The notes under the pieces are model-generated. The model did not search any database. It was not told the origin of the DNA and saw nothing but the letters and a program-made list of their open reading frames with translations. A stretch of 64,000 nucleotides of DNA from Paeniglutamicibacter psychrophenolicus. Lineage in GTDB: Bacteria; Actinomycetota; Actinomycetes; Actinomycetales; Micrococcaceae. Below, piece by piece: positions 16,684 through 25,238 of the stretch (position 1 is its first letter; every line of letters begins with the position of its first letter). Made by a program: the position numbers and the translations under genes. Where the stretch lies: NCBI RefSeq assembly GCF_030812255.1, contig NZ_JAUSSH010000001.1, forward strand, positions 558,001-622,000, given 5' to 3'.

Positions 16684-18045
16684 ATGCAAGAAACCAAACA
16701 GCCCGTCACGCTGGGCGACCTAGGCAAACTCGTCAAAAGACGCTGGAAGGCAGGATGCATCGCCTTGCTGGTGACCATCATCGCCGCCGTGGGAATCTGG
16801 GCGATGGTGGGAACGAAGTACGCAGCGACGGCCGTGCTGACGGTGAGCCCCATGACGACAAATCCCTTCTCGACGGCGGCGGTCAACCAGCAAATCAACA
16901 TCGCCACGGAACGTGCCATCCTCGGATCGGGAGAGGTCGCACGGATGGCTGCGGCGAGCCTCGGTGAAAACGTCAGCGCCGCAACCCTGGTGCAAAACAC
17001 GAGCATCGAGGCGCCCCAGGGATCACAGGTGCTCTCCGTCACCGTTGTCGACCGGGACCCGGAACGGGCAGCCCGGCACGCCAACGCCCTGGCCACGGCC
17101 TATCTGGCATTCAGGGCCAAGGGCGCCGCGGACGTGGCGAACACCTACATCGAAGCCATCGACAAGCGGATTGCCGAACTCGACACCAAGGCGACAAAGG
17201 GCTCGGTCAGCTCCGTCGTCCTGACCGATCTGGTCAACCAGCGCAACGATTTGTCCCTGGTCGCGGAAAATCCGGGCAGGGTCATCGGCGTCGCCGACGG
17301 CTCCGCCACACCTTCAACACCCGGACTGCCGGTGTACCTGGCCGCGGGCCTGTTCGGAGGCCTGATCACCGGACTTGTCACCGCGGTTTCCCGCGACCGG
17401 CTGAGCCGCAAGACCGGCACTGCCGAACGGCTGGCAGCGCACACCGGACGGAGGGTGCTGCGGATGGAAGACACGCAAGACACGGAGGGGGTCCGGTGGA
17501 TCATCCGGTTCCTGCGCATCGGGTCGCGTCCGCTGCACAGCGAAGAACCAACGATCATCGGGATCCTCGGCCTCGGGGAGATCGCCGAGGACCGGTTCCG
17601 GGCAGTCTTGGCCCACGTGCTGGCCGAGCAGGAAGTCAACTTCCGCAGCGAATCCCTGGCCGCTGTCGCACCCGGGGTCGTCGACCGCGGGTGGCCAACC
17701 CCGGTCCAACGCAGCGCATGGTCGAACCTGAACGCGCTGCTGCTGGGATTCCCCTCCGGGATCGAGGACGCGCGGATCGCCGTGCTGTGCGACAGGGTGC
17801 TCTCATCGGCCATCGTCTTCGTTGACGACTCGGCCGACCTGGCCAGCGTTGATCGAAGGCTTGCCGTGGTTGACGGACTGCCACCGGAATCCGTATGCCT
17901 CGTCTTTGTCAACAAGCGCCACCGGCGCGGGGGCACGGAGGAATGGGCACCGAAGAATCGAGGTCCCGCGGAAGACCGGGAGCCAGCCGCCGCGACGATG
18001 GCCGTGGGGAACGCCATCACAACCAAGGAGGAATACAGCAAATGA
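16684..18045 (+). CDS. Wzz-like polysaccharide co-polymerase with degenerate kinase-like C-terminal domain (copy 2)
   Basis: 453 residues. Wzz part: TM1 at about 22-43, an extracytoplasmic region of about 170 residues, and TM2 at about 216-237 (LPVYLAAGLFGGLITGLVTA). A cytoplasmic domain of about 200 residues follows whose strand order resembles a BY-kinase: IIGILGLGE at 291-299 sits where a Walker A strand would be but lacks the GK-S/T, and SSAIVFVDDSADLASVD at 374-390 resembles the Walker B region. No C-terminal Tyr cluster is present. It is likely a catalytically dead, regulatory version; that is inference. The start has AGGAG eight bases upstream. First gene of unit 2, overlapping pssD by ATGA. 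Confidence 0.8.
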   Translation: MQETKQPVTLGDLGKLVKRRWKAGCIALLVTIIAAVGIWAMVGTKYAATAVLTVSPMTTNPFSTAAVNQQINIATERAILGSGEVARMAAASLGENVSAATLVQNTSIEAPQGSQVLSVTVVDRDPERAARHANALATAYLAFRAKGAADVANTYIEAIDKRIAELDTKATKGSVSSVVLTDLVNQRNDLSLVAENPGRVIGVADGSATPSTPGLPVYLAAGLFGGLITGLVTAVSRDRLSRKTGTAERLAAHTGRRVLRMEDTQDTEGVRWIIRFLRIGSRPLHSEEPTIIGILGLGEIAEDRFRAVLAHVLAEQEVNFRSESLAAVAPGVVDRGWPTPVQRSAWSNLNALLLGFPSGIEDARIAVLCDRVLSSAIVFVDDSADLASVDRRLAVVDGLPPESVCLVFVNKRHRRGGTEEWAPKNRGPAEDREPAAATMAVGNAITTKEEYSK

Positions 18046-18491
18046 AAATCCTTTTCGTAACGTCGCCCGGCGGGCACCTGGCACAGCTTCTGTCACTGCG
18101 GTCCTGGTGGGAAAACTATTCCCACGAATGGGTGACGTTCAAGCAATCCGAGGTCGAATCCACCCTGGCAGGTGAACAGATCACCTGGGCCCACTTTCCC
18201 ACGACGCGCAACGCCCGCAACGCCATCAAGAACTTTTGGCTGGCCTGGCCCACGCTTCGCAGGGTTCGCCCCGACGTGGTGGTTTCCAACGGGGCAGGAG
18301 TCAGCGTCCCCTTTTTCCTGGTATGCAAGATCATGAGGATCAGGACCGTCTACATCGAGTGCTTCGACAGGATCACCCTGCCGACACTGAGCGGGCGGAT
18401 CTGCTACCCGCTCAGCGACCTGTTCTGCATCCAGTGGGAGGAACAGTCCGAGTTCTATCCGGGCTCCGTGAACATCGGACACCTGCTATGA
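18042..18491 (+). CDS. PssD/Alg14-like glycosyltransferase subunit
   Basis: 149 residues, the length of PssD/EpsE/Alg14-type half-enzymes. It begins MKILFVTSPGGHLAQLLSL with the G-G-H motif of MurG/Alg14, and contains RPDVVVSNGAGVSVPFFLV, the typical membrane-associated acceptor-binding part. These proteins pair with an Alg13/PssE partner to form one functional GT-B enzyme. The ATG overlaps the upstream stop, and GGAGG is about 10 bases upstream. The partner is the next gene, overlapping by four bases. Confidence 0.88.
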   Translation: MKILFVTSPGGHLAQLLSLRSWWENYSHEWVTFKQSEVESTLAGEQITWAHFPTTRNARNAIKNFWLAWPTLRRVRPDVVVSNGAGVSVPFFLVCKIMRIRTVYIECFDRITLPTLSGRICYPLSDLFCIQWEEQSEFYPGSVNIGHLL

Positions 18492-19180
18492 ACCCCCGGG
18501 AGCAAACGCCCGCGGACATCGGGCCCGAGATCGTCGTCTCCGTGGGCACGGACTTCCACCTCTTCAACCGGCTCATCGACTGGGTGGACGACTGGCTCGC
18601 CGAGCAGGGCACACCGCCCTCATGCGTGGTCCAATACGGGTCAAGCCGCGAGCCGACCAACGCCCTGGGGATCTCGCGCCTGCCGCGAAACGAGCTGCTG
18701 GAGCTCTATGCCAGCGCCAAGGCCGTCATCGTCCAGGGCGGCCCGGGTTCGATCCTTGACGCCCGGGAGGTCGGGATCCTGCCGATTGCCGTCCCGCGCC
18801 GGCCGGAGATGCACGAAGTGGTGGACGGGCACCAAATCGCGTTCACCAAGACGATGCAGGAGCACGGCGAAGCCCTGATGGCCGAAACCGAGCAGGAACT
18901 GCGCACGGTGCTGGAACGGGCGATGGCGAATCCCGAATCAATGCGCAAGGCCGCACGGGTAAACCATTCCCAGGACGCGGCCAGCGTCCTGGGCTCGGAA
19001 ATTGAGCGAATCATGGCAGCACCCCGGCATCCCCAGGCCCTGCGGAGGACCTGGCGGCTGTGGCGCCGGAAACCAGAGGACCACCCCCGGCGGGCCGCAC
19101 CCCTGGAAACCCCCGCGGGGGAAGCCCTGGGCTTCGAAGCCGCCGCGGCATGGCCCATGCGCAACAAGGACGATGGATAA
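18488..19180 (+). CDS. PssE/Alg13-like glycosyltransferase subunit with C-terminal extension
   Basis: 230 residues. Residues 15-150 match the Alg13/PssE catalytic half: VVSVGTDFHLFNRLIDWVDD, then KAVIVQGGPGSILDAREVG with the donor-binding GGPGS, then PIAVPRRPEMHEVVDGHQ. It supplies the nucleotide-sugar site for the preceding PssD subunit. Beyond about residue 165 there is an Arg/Pro-rich tail of some 60 residues that is longer than usual for the family and looks disordered. Translationally coupled to pssD. Donor probably a UDP-hexose, by family. Confidence 0.87.
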   Translation: MNPREQTPADIGPEIVVSVGTDFHLFNRLIDWVDDWLAEQGTPPSCVVQYGSSREPTNALGISRLPRNELLELYASAKAVIVQGGPGSILDAREVGILPIAVPRRPEMHEVVDGHQIAFTKTMQEHGEALMAETEQELRTVLERAMANPESMRKAARVNHSQDAASVLGSEIERIMAAPRHPQALRRTWRLWRRKPEDHPRRAAPLETPAGEALGFEAAAAWPMRNKDDG

Positions 19181-19196
19181 CCGGAATCGAGTGGGA

Positions 19197-19973
19197 ATGA
19201 TGAACAAGAAGTGGAAAGGACCGCTGCCCCTGCTGGTGGTTGCGGCGGTGGCGCTCGCCGGGTCCTCGGGTTGCGTGCCGCAACCGGGCCCGGGTTCCCT
19301 GGCAGACGGGCCGACGGTTTCCGCGACGGGTGGGAGCCCTGCACCACCCGCGGTATCCGTGGCGCCGAGCCAGAAATCCGCGCAGCCTGCCGCGGCCCAG
19401 TCGCCGGCTCCTGCCGCAAAAACGAAGGCGACCAAGCCCTCGGCCACGCACCCGGCGGACCCGCCGGCCAAACCGCTCGCCAACCCGGGGAAGCCGCCGA
19501 AGACCTGGCCCAAGGATTCCCGCGCGAGCAGTGAGAAGGAAAAGTCGGCTACCGACCACTTTGTGGCCAAGACCGAGCAGATGACCTCTCCCGACTTCGG
19601 CAAGAAGGACAAGGAGCCCAACAAGGCGCTGCCGAAGCCGCCGGATTACCGGTCGGTGGCGACCGGGGCGGCACTTGGCGAGCTTCAGGCGCAGTTCACC
19701 GAATACGCAAACAACAACTGGAAGCAAACGGGCGCGGTGGTGGTCCGCGGCGAGCCGAAGGTCCAGGACTTGACGGTGGATGGCGTGGCCACGCACCGGG
19801 TTTTCGTCTGCTTGGACTCGAGCGCCCTGCAGGTGATCGAGCAGGACGGGTTCGTGGTGACGCCCAAGGCCAAGCCGGGCACCCGGACCGCACTGAATAT
19901 ATACGATCTTCAGGAACACGACGGGCAGCTTGTCGTCGTCAATCACCTCTTTCCAGAAGACCCAAATTGCTAA
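19197..19973 (+). CDS. Putative lipoprotein with Pro/Ala/Lys-rich linker, unknown function
   Basis: About 258 residues. The N-terminus gives a signal peptide (LPLLVVAAVALAGSSGC) with a lipobox Cys near residue 26. Residues about 30-140 are low-complexity Pro/Ala/Lys/Ser, a likely cell-wall-spanning linker. The last 100 residues form a compact domain (ALGELQAQFTEYANNNWKQT to the end) with the pattern of small NTF2/SnoaL-like extracellular domains seen in actinobacterial lipoproteins: a helix, then strands around TGAVVV, HRVFVCLD, TALNIYDLQ and QLVVVNHLFP. Start ambiguous: ATGs at 19,173, 19,197 and 19,200. I recognise no specific function. It sits between pssE and the large secreted protein. 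Confidence 0.72.
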   Translation: MMNKKWKGPLPLLVVAAVALAGSSGCVPQPGPGSLADGPTVSATGGSPAPPAVSVAPSQKSAQPAAAQSPAPAAKTKATKPSATHPADPPAKPLANPGKPPKTWPKDSRASSEKEKSATDHFVAKTEQMTSPDFGKKDKEPNKALPKPPDYRSVATGAALGELQAQFTEYANNNWKQTGAVVVRGEPKVQDLTVDGVATHRVFVCLDSSALQVIEQDGFVVTPKAKPGTRTALNIYDLQEHDGQLVVVNHLFPEDPNC

Positions 19974-19992
19974 CTCAACCTTGGGGAAAACC

Positions 19993-22900
19993 ATGAGAAT
20001 GACAACAAGACCGGGGCGGACCGGCATGCTCGGCCGCCTCGCCTGCGTGCTGACAGGCGTGGCGCTTGCCGCGACGGGCGTGGGAGTGGCCGCCCCGGCG
20101 GCCCAGGCAGCGGGAACCGTGGTCCACGACGGACTGAGCCAGGAAGGTGCCGCGGCATCGTGCTGGGAGGCCAAGACGATCCGGCCTGCGGCCGGCTCGG
20201 GCATCTACTGGCTCATGACGCCGGCCATGGCCGCGCCCGAGCAGTTCTACTGCGACCAGGAGACCGACGGGGGCGGATGGGTCCTGGTCGGCAGGGGCAG
20301 GCAGGGCTGGAAGGAAACCTACGAGGGCCTGGGCAGCGCGGCGCAATTGCGCTCAACGGTCACCGGGACCGGGGCCTTCAGCCCCCGGCAGCTGTCCTCG
20401 AGCACCATCGACGGGTTGCTCAACGGCAAGACCGCCCAAAGCCTGCCCGATGGAATCAGGCTGCGGCGCGCGTTGAACACCACCGGCAGCCAATGGCAGG
20501 AGGTCCGCTTCCAGACCACCAAACGCGAGCGGTGGACCTGGGCGTTCTCTTCCCAGACGCCCGTGACAACATACAAGTTCGACGCCTCCTCCGGCAGCGG
20601 CGGGGCGACGGCGAGCTTCGGTTCCGACCAGGGCACCCGCCGGGTCGTCACGAGCGAGGCGCAGGCGCAGGGCTGGACCCAGGGGTGGGCCTACGGCTCA
20701 AGCATCGCCGGGACCAACTCCAGCAGCTCCTACCTCTGGTCCGCGACCGCCGGCGTCGGAAACGCGCGCCCCTTCACGCAGATGTACCTGCGGCCCAAGC
20801 TGTTGCAGGCCGATGTTTCCTTCGCGACGGTTCCCAATGCCGGAACGGCCAAGCACGAGCAGCGCTCGATGCAGGAAACCGGCGCCATGCCCACGGTGTG
20901 GGGCGTCAACGGCCTGGTTTCGGGAAGCGGCGAACTGCGCACCGAGGCACAAAGCTTCGCCCAGGTCGGGAACACGGTCTTCGTCGGCGGCAACTTCAGG
21001 TACGTGCAAAAGACCTCGGCAGGCGGAAGCCGGGTCGAGCAATCCTATGTGGCCGGCTTCAACGTGGACACCGGAGAGTTCGTGCCCGGATTCAACCCGA
21101 CCCTCAACGGCCAGGTCAAGGAGCTCGTGGCCCTTCCCAACGGGTTGCTGGCCGTCGGCGGCGAATTCACCACGGTGAACGGGAAGCCCGCCGTGGGCCT
21201 GGTGGCCCTGAATCCCGCCACCGGGGACACCTCCGCCTCGTGGAAGGTGACCATGGAAAACCGCATCTCGGGCGGGGCGGTTTCGGTGCGCGCGATGGGC
21301 GTCCACGGGAACTGGCTGTACCTTGGCGGAGCCTTCACGCACCTGACCGGGGGAACCAACACCAGCCCGGTCTATGCCAGGTCCGCCGCGAGGGTGTCTG
21401 TGCTCGACGGAACCGCGGACAGGGAATGGAACCCGGCCTTCAACGGGACGGTGCTTGACGTGGCACCCTCCAAGGACGGAAGCCGCGTGTACGCCTCGGG
21501 CTACTTCACCGCCTCCAACGGCACGCCGGCCGACGCGGCGGCGGCCGTCAGGACCACCGCCAATGCCCCGCTTGACACCTGGAACTGGACGCCCAGCGCC
21601 TCGGCGCACTTCCAGTTCGGCGTTGCGGATGAGGGCGGACGGGTCTGGCTGGGCGGCTCGGAGCACAGCCTCTTCAGCTTCAACCCCTCCACTTTCGAAC
21701 GGTTGTCAACCAACATCACCCGTGCCGGCGGCGACTTCCAGGACGTCACCGGCAGCAACGGACTGATCTACGCCGGCTGCCACTGCGGAAACTGGAACTA
21801 CACCGACGGCACGATCTGGCCCGGCCCGGGCCCCAACTGGACCATCGCCGACAAGATCAACCTGGTGGGGATCTGGGACGCCAAGACCGGCGCCTACCTG
21901 CCGCAGTTCAACCCCACCATCAAGGGCCGCGGAGGCTACGGAATCTGGGGCAACTTCGTGGACAGCCGCGGCGTGCTCTGGAGCGGCGGGGATCTGGTTT
22001 CCTCGGCGCGGAGCAACGGTTCGGGCCAGTGGTCCGGGGGATTCGCCAGATTCGCGCTGAACGACTCCACCGCGCCCGGGGTTCCCGGCACGGTCAAGGC
22101 CACCAGCGACGGGACCACCGACACCGTCACCTGGGCCGCCGCCACCGGGGCCCCGGCCGCCTACCAGGTGCTGCGCAACGACAGGGTCATCGGAACCACG
22201 ACGACGGCGCGCACCTTCAGCGTCGACCACCAAGACGGGGCCAGGTACTTTGTCAGGGCCGCCGATGCGGCAGGGAACTACTCCGCTTCCTCTTCCGTCG
22301 CCGTGGCCGCCGCCGTGCAGCCGCCGGCGGGGTCAACGCAGCTGGTCGCGAACGGGGATACCTGGAAGTACCGCTTCGAGAACAGCGCGCCGCCGGCCAA
22401 CTGGACCACCGGTGCCTTTGGCGATGCCGCCTGGGCATCGGGCAAGGCACCGCTGGGCTGGGGCAATGCATCGGTGGTGACGACGCTCAGTGCGGCCGGG
22501 ACCAAGCCGCTGGCCTACCAGCTGCGCAAGTCCTTCAATGTCGCTGATGCCGGCACCGTCGAGAGCCTGGAGATCACCACGCGGGCCGACGACGGGGTCG
22601 TGGCCTACCTCAACGGGGTCGAGGTCCTGCGTTCGAACATGGGCACCGGAACCATCGCCTACAACTCGTATGCCACGACCGCCCCGCGGACCACGACGGC
22701 CCTGGGCAACCCGGTGACGGTGACGGTGCCGGGATGGGCCGTCCAGGACGGTGCAAACGTGGTCAGCGTGGAGGTGCACTCCAACTACCGCAGCACCCCG
22801 GACTCGACGTTCGACCTGCAGGTCAAGGCGACACTCGGCACGCAGCCGGCGCCGCCGGCCGAGCCGCCGAACGCCGACCCGGCCATGGCCATCGACGCAG

Positions 22901-23445
22901 GGGCAACCTGGAAGCACCGCTTCGAGAACTCCGCCCCGGCGGCAGCCTGGATGCAGCCAGGCACGTCGGACAGCTCTTGGGAACAGGGGGCGGCGCCGCT
23001 GGGCTGGGGCAGCTCCTCGATCCGCACCGAGCTGGTGGCGGCGGGCACCAAGCCGTTGGCCAGCTACTACCGCAAGTCCTTCACCATCGCGGACCCCGAC
23101 GACGTGGCCGAACTGAAGATCACGACTCGGGCCGACGACGGGGTGGCGGTGTATCTCAACGGCACCGAGGTGGCCAGGAAGAACCTGCCGACTTCTGCCC
23201 TGACCTACCTCAGCTATGCCACGGCCGCGCCCTCGACGTCCGCCGCCCTGAACGCGCCGGTGGAGGTCTCGGTGCCCGGCAGCGTCCTGGTGGAAGGCAC
23301 GAACGTCATCGCGGCCGAGGTGCACTCCAACTATCGGGCGACGCCGAATGCCAGCTTCGAGCTGCAGGCCGAGGTCGTCGGCGTGGCGGCGGCCCAACAC
23401 CTGATGAAGAAGGGGCTTGCCAAACAGGATCTCTTGAACGACTAG
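19993..23445 (+). CDS. Large secreted protein: fibrinogen-like GGGW domain, beta-propeller, FnIII, two tandem C-terminal repeats
   Basis: 1150 residues. Signal peptide 1-40 ending AAPAAQAAG. Residues 57-280 are a fibrinogen-like domain with YCDQETDGGGW at 86-96, the bacterial YCDxxxxGGGW family. Residues about 310-690 are propeller-like, with repeated VGGxF-T/R blades (VFVGGNFRYV, LLAVGGEFTTVNGKPAVGL, LYLGGAFTHL) as in delta-60 repeats. Residues about 695-780 are fibronectin type III. Two copies of a roughly 165-residue beta-rich module follow at about 783-950 and 965-1131; each starts with TWK-Y/H-RFENSAP and includes ITTRADDGV-(V/A)-YLNG and VEVHSNYR or AEVHSNYR. No sortase motif or membrane anchor is seen, so it is secreted. 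Role probably binding or adhesion to polysaccharide; inference. Confidence 0.87.
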   Translation: MRMTTRPGRTGMLGRLACVLTGVALAATGVGVAAPAAQAAGTVVHDGLSQEGAAASCWEAKTIRPAAGSGIYWLMTPAMAAPEQFYCDQETDGGGWVLVGRGRQGWKETYEGLGSAAQLRSTVTGTGAFSPRQLSSSTIDGLLNGKTAQSLPDGIRLRRALNTTGSQWQEVRFQTTKRERWTWAFSSQTPVTTYKFDASSGSGGATASFGSDQGTRRVVTSEAQAQGWTQGWAYGSSIAGTNSSSSYLWSATAGVGNARPFTQMYLRPKLLQADVSFATVPNAGTAKHEQRSMQETGAMPTVWGVNGLVSGSGELRTEAQSFAQVGNTVFVGGNFRYVQKTSAGGSRVEQSYVAGFNVDTGEFVPGFNPTLNGQVKELVALPNGLLAVGGEFTTVNGKPAVGLVALNPATGDTSASWKVTMENRISGGAVSVRAMGVHGNWLYLGGAFTHLTGGTNTSPVYARSAARVSVLDGTADREWNPAFNGTVLDVAPSKDGSRVYASGYFTASNGTPADAAAAVRTTANAPLDTWNWTPSASAHFQFGVADEGGRVWLGGSEHSLFSFNPSTFERLSTNITRAGGDFQDVTGSNGLIYAGCHCGNWNYTDGTIWPGPGPNWTIADKINLVGIWDAKTGAYLPQFNPTIKGRGGYGIWGNFVDSRGVLWSGGDLVSSARSNGSGQWSGGFARFALNDSTAPGVPGTVKATSDGTTDTVTWAAATGAPAAYQVLRNDRVIGTTTTARTFSVDHQDGARYFVRAADAAGNYSASSSVAVAAAVQPPAGSTQLVANGDTWKYRFENSAPPANWTTGAFGDAAWASGKAPLGWGNASVVTTLSAAGTKPLAYQLRKSFNVADAGTVESLEITTRADDGVVAYLNGVEVLRSNMGTGTIAYNSYATTAPRTTTALGNPVTVTVPGWAVQDGANVVSVEVHSNYRSTPDSTFDLQVKATLGTQPAPPAEPPNADPAMAIDAGATWKHRFENSAPAAAWMQPGTSDSSWEQGAAPLGWGSSSIRTELVAAGTKPLASYYRKSFTIADPDDVAELKITTRADDGVAVYLNGTEVARKNLPTSALTYLSYATAAPSTSAALNAPVEVSVPGSVLVEGTNVIAAEVHSNYRATPNASFELQAEVVGVAAAQHLMKKGLAKQDLLND

Positions 23446-23502
23446 ACGGGGAAACACAGCAACATCGCGGCCTGCGGGCCGCGGGAAACCGGGGGGGAAA
23501 CA

Positions 23503-24279
23503 ATGAGTACAAGTCAGATCGGGGGGGACACCGGCGCCCGCGCCGGGTTCGGGGCCGTGTTGGCGGACCTTGAAAACGCGCAAAAGCCCGGTGCCGGGGT
23601 GCCTGCCTACACCCGGTGGGTCAACCGGCGGGCCGCGCGGGTCGTCGCGGCCGCGGCGGTCCACGCGGGGATTGGCCCGAATGTGGTCTCGCTGCTCAGC
23701 GCGCTGGTGAGTTTTGCCGGCCTGGCGCTGCTGGCGCTGGTTCCGGCGGGCTGGACCGTCGGTGTCGCCGCCGCCTGCCTGCTGGCGCTGGGCTACATCA
23801 TGGATTCGGCGGACGGGCAGGTTGCCCGGGTCACCGGAACCGGGAGCCCGGCTGGCGAATGGCTGGACCACGTCATCGACGCGGTCCGGACCCCGGCCCT
23901 GCACCTGGTGGTGCTCATCGGGTTCCATCGCTGGTTTGATGCCGGCCCGGCGCTGTTGCTGCTTCCGCTGGCGTTCAGCCTGCTGGCCGTTGGGCATTTC
24001 ATGAGCCAGATCCTGGCCGAGCAGCTGGGACGCCAACTTGCCTCGGCGACGCCGGGACGGAGGACCGCAGCCCCGGCCGAGGCGTCCTTGGGCAAGGGCC
24101 CGGCCTGGTCGGTGTTGATGCTGCCGGTGGACACCGGAACCATGTGCTGGCTTTTTGTGCTCTGGGGCAGCCCGGCCCTGTTCACCGCCTGCTACGCGCT
24201 GCTCTTCGCCGTCCATTTGGTGTTCGCCTGCATCTCGGCGGCCAGGAAGTTCAAGTCGCTACACGGGGGCGCCAAATGA
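23503..24279 (+). CDS. CDP-alcohol phosphatidyltransferase family protein
   Basis: 258 residues with about six hydrophobic segments. The full family signature is present: D101-x2-D104-G105-x2-A108-R109-x8-G118-x3-D122-x3-D126, within YIMDSADGQVAR and GEWLDHVID. Family enzymes transfer a phospho-alcohol from a CDP-activated donor to an alcohol in the membrane. The N-terminus (about 55 residues) is soluble and uncharacterised. In this locus it is not next to phospholipid genes but between the large secreted protein and a GT2, so a role in attaching a lipid or phospho-polyol to the polysaccharide is plausible but unproven. Overlaps the next gene by ATGA. Confidence 0.88.
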   Translation: MSTSQIGGDTGARAGFGAVLADLENAQKPGAGVPAYTRWVNRRAARVVAAAAVHAGIGPNVVSLLSALVSFAGLALLALVPAGWTVGVAAACLLALGYIMDSADGQVARVTGTGSPAGEWLDHVIDAVRTPALHLVVLIGFHRWFDAGPALLLLPLAFSLLAVGHFMSQILAEQLGRQLASATPGRRTAAPAEASLGKGPAWSVLMLPVDTGTMCWLFVLWGSPALFTACYALLFAVHLVFACISAARKFKSLHGGAK

Positions 24280-25238
24280 ACAACACCGGGATCGCACCGA
24301 CGCCCGGCTCCCGGGCCTCGGACCGGGAACCGCGGCCGGTCAGCGCCGTCATCACCACCTGCGGGCGGCCCGAGCTGCTGCGCAAGGCCGTCCGCTCCAT
24401 TCTCGACCAGGACTACCCCGGGGACATCGAGGTCGTGGTGGTCTTCGACCGGATCGCCGTCGACGCGCTGCGCGACGTCGCCGTTCCACCCGGGCGCAGT
24501 CTCAAGGCCATCGCCAACACCCGGACCCCCGGGCTGGCCGGGGGACGGAACACCGGCATCGCCGCGGCTGGCGGGGATGTCATCGGGTTCTGCGACGACG
24601 ACGACCACTGGCACCGGCAGAAGATCTCCCGGCAGCTGGAGACGTGGGGCGCTGAGCCCGCGGCCGTGGCTGTGGCCAGCGGGATCCGGATCCGCACCGG
24701 GGGAACGGACATCGTCCGGCTGCCCCCGGATCGGGTGGCGTTCGGTGACTTCCTGCGCTCGCGCATCACCGCGCTCCATCCCTCCACCATGCTATACCGC
24801 CGGGCGGACCTGCTGGGCAGGATCGGGCCCGTCGATGAGCAACTTCCCGCCGGCTACGGCGAGGACTACGACCTGCTGCTGCGGGCAACCCGGTTTGGGG
24901 ACGTGGTCTCCACGCCCGAGCCCCTGGTGGGGATCCTCTGGGACAGGCCCTCGTTCTTTGCCGGGCGCTGGGCCAACATCTCCGGCGGCCTGAGCTACCT
25001 GTTGCGCAAGTTCCCCGAATTCGAGAGCTGTCCCAAGGGACTGGCCCGGATCGCCGGGCAGGTGGCCTTCGCCGAGGCGGCCCTGGGCAACCACTCCGCC
25101 GCCCGGGCCTGGGCCAGAAGCGCACTGTCGCGGGACCGCGGGCAGATGCGGGCCTACGCCGCCTGGGCGGTTTCCCTGGGGCTGGTCGATGCCGCATGGA
25201 TCGTGCGGCAGGTGCAAAAGACCGGTCGGGGGCTCTGA
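24276..25238 (+). CDS. GT2-family glycosyltransferase
   Basis: 320 residues, GT-A fold. Motifs in order: VSAVITTCGRPELLRKAV at the N-terminus, VVVVFDRIAVDAL, an NTGIAAAGGDVIGFCDDDDH stretch with the metal-binding D-x-D (DDDDH, near residues 107-111), HPSTMLYRRADLLGRIGPVD and GEDYDLLLRAT with the catalytic-base-type ED. It lacks membrane segments, so it acts on a lipid-linked acceptor from the cytoplasm. The C-terminal 60 residues are helical. Translationally coupled on both sides: ATGA at the start, and TGATG into the polymerase gene. Substrates unknown. Confidence 0.88.
   Translation: MNNTGIAPTPGSRASDREPRPVSAVITTCGRPELLRKAVRSILDQDYPGDIEVVVVFDRIAVDALRDVAVPPGRSLKAIANTRTPGLAGGRNTGIAAAGGDVIGFCDDDDHWHRQKISRQLETWGAEPAAVAVASGIRIRTGGTDIVRLPPDRVAFGDFLRSRITALHPSTMLYRRADLLGRIGPVDEQLPAGYGEDYDLLLRATRFGDVVSTPEPLVGILWDRPSFFAGRWANISGGLSYLLRKFPEFESCPKGLARIAGQVAFAEAALGNHSAARAWARSALSRDRGQMRAYAAWAVSLGLVDAAWIVRQVQKTGRGL

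Noticed and set aside
16623-16725. Short leader-peptide-like frame before the second wzz gene
   Set aside because: About 33 codons overlapping the wzz start in another frame, without a ribosome site or regulatory codon run.
22333-24216. 627-residue open frame on the minus strand
   Set aside because: Antisense shadow of the large secreted protein and the CDP-alcohol transferase; Arg/Gly/His-rich with no motif.
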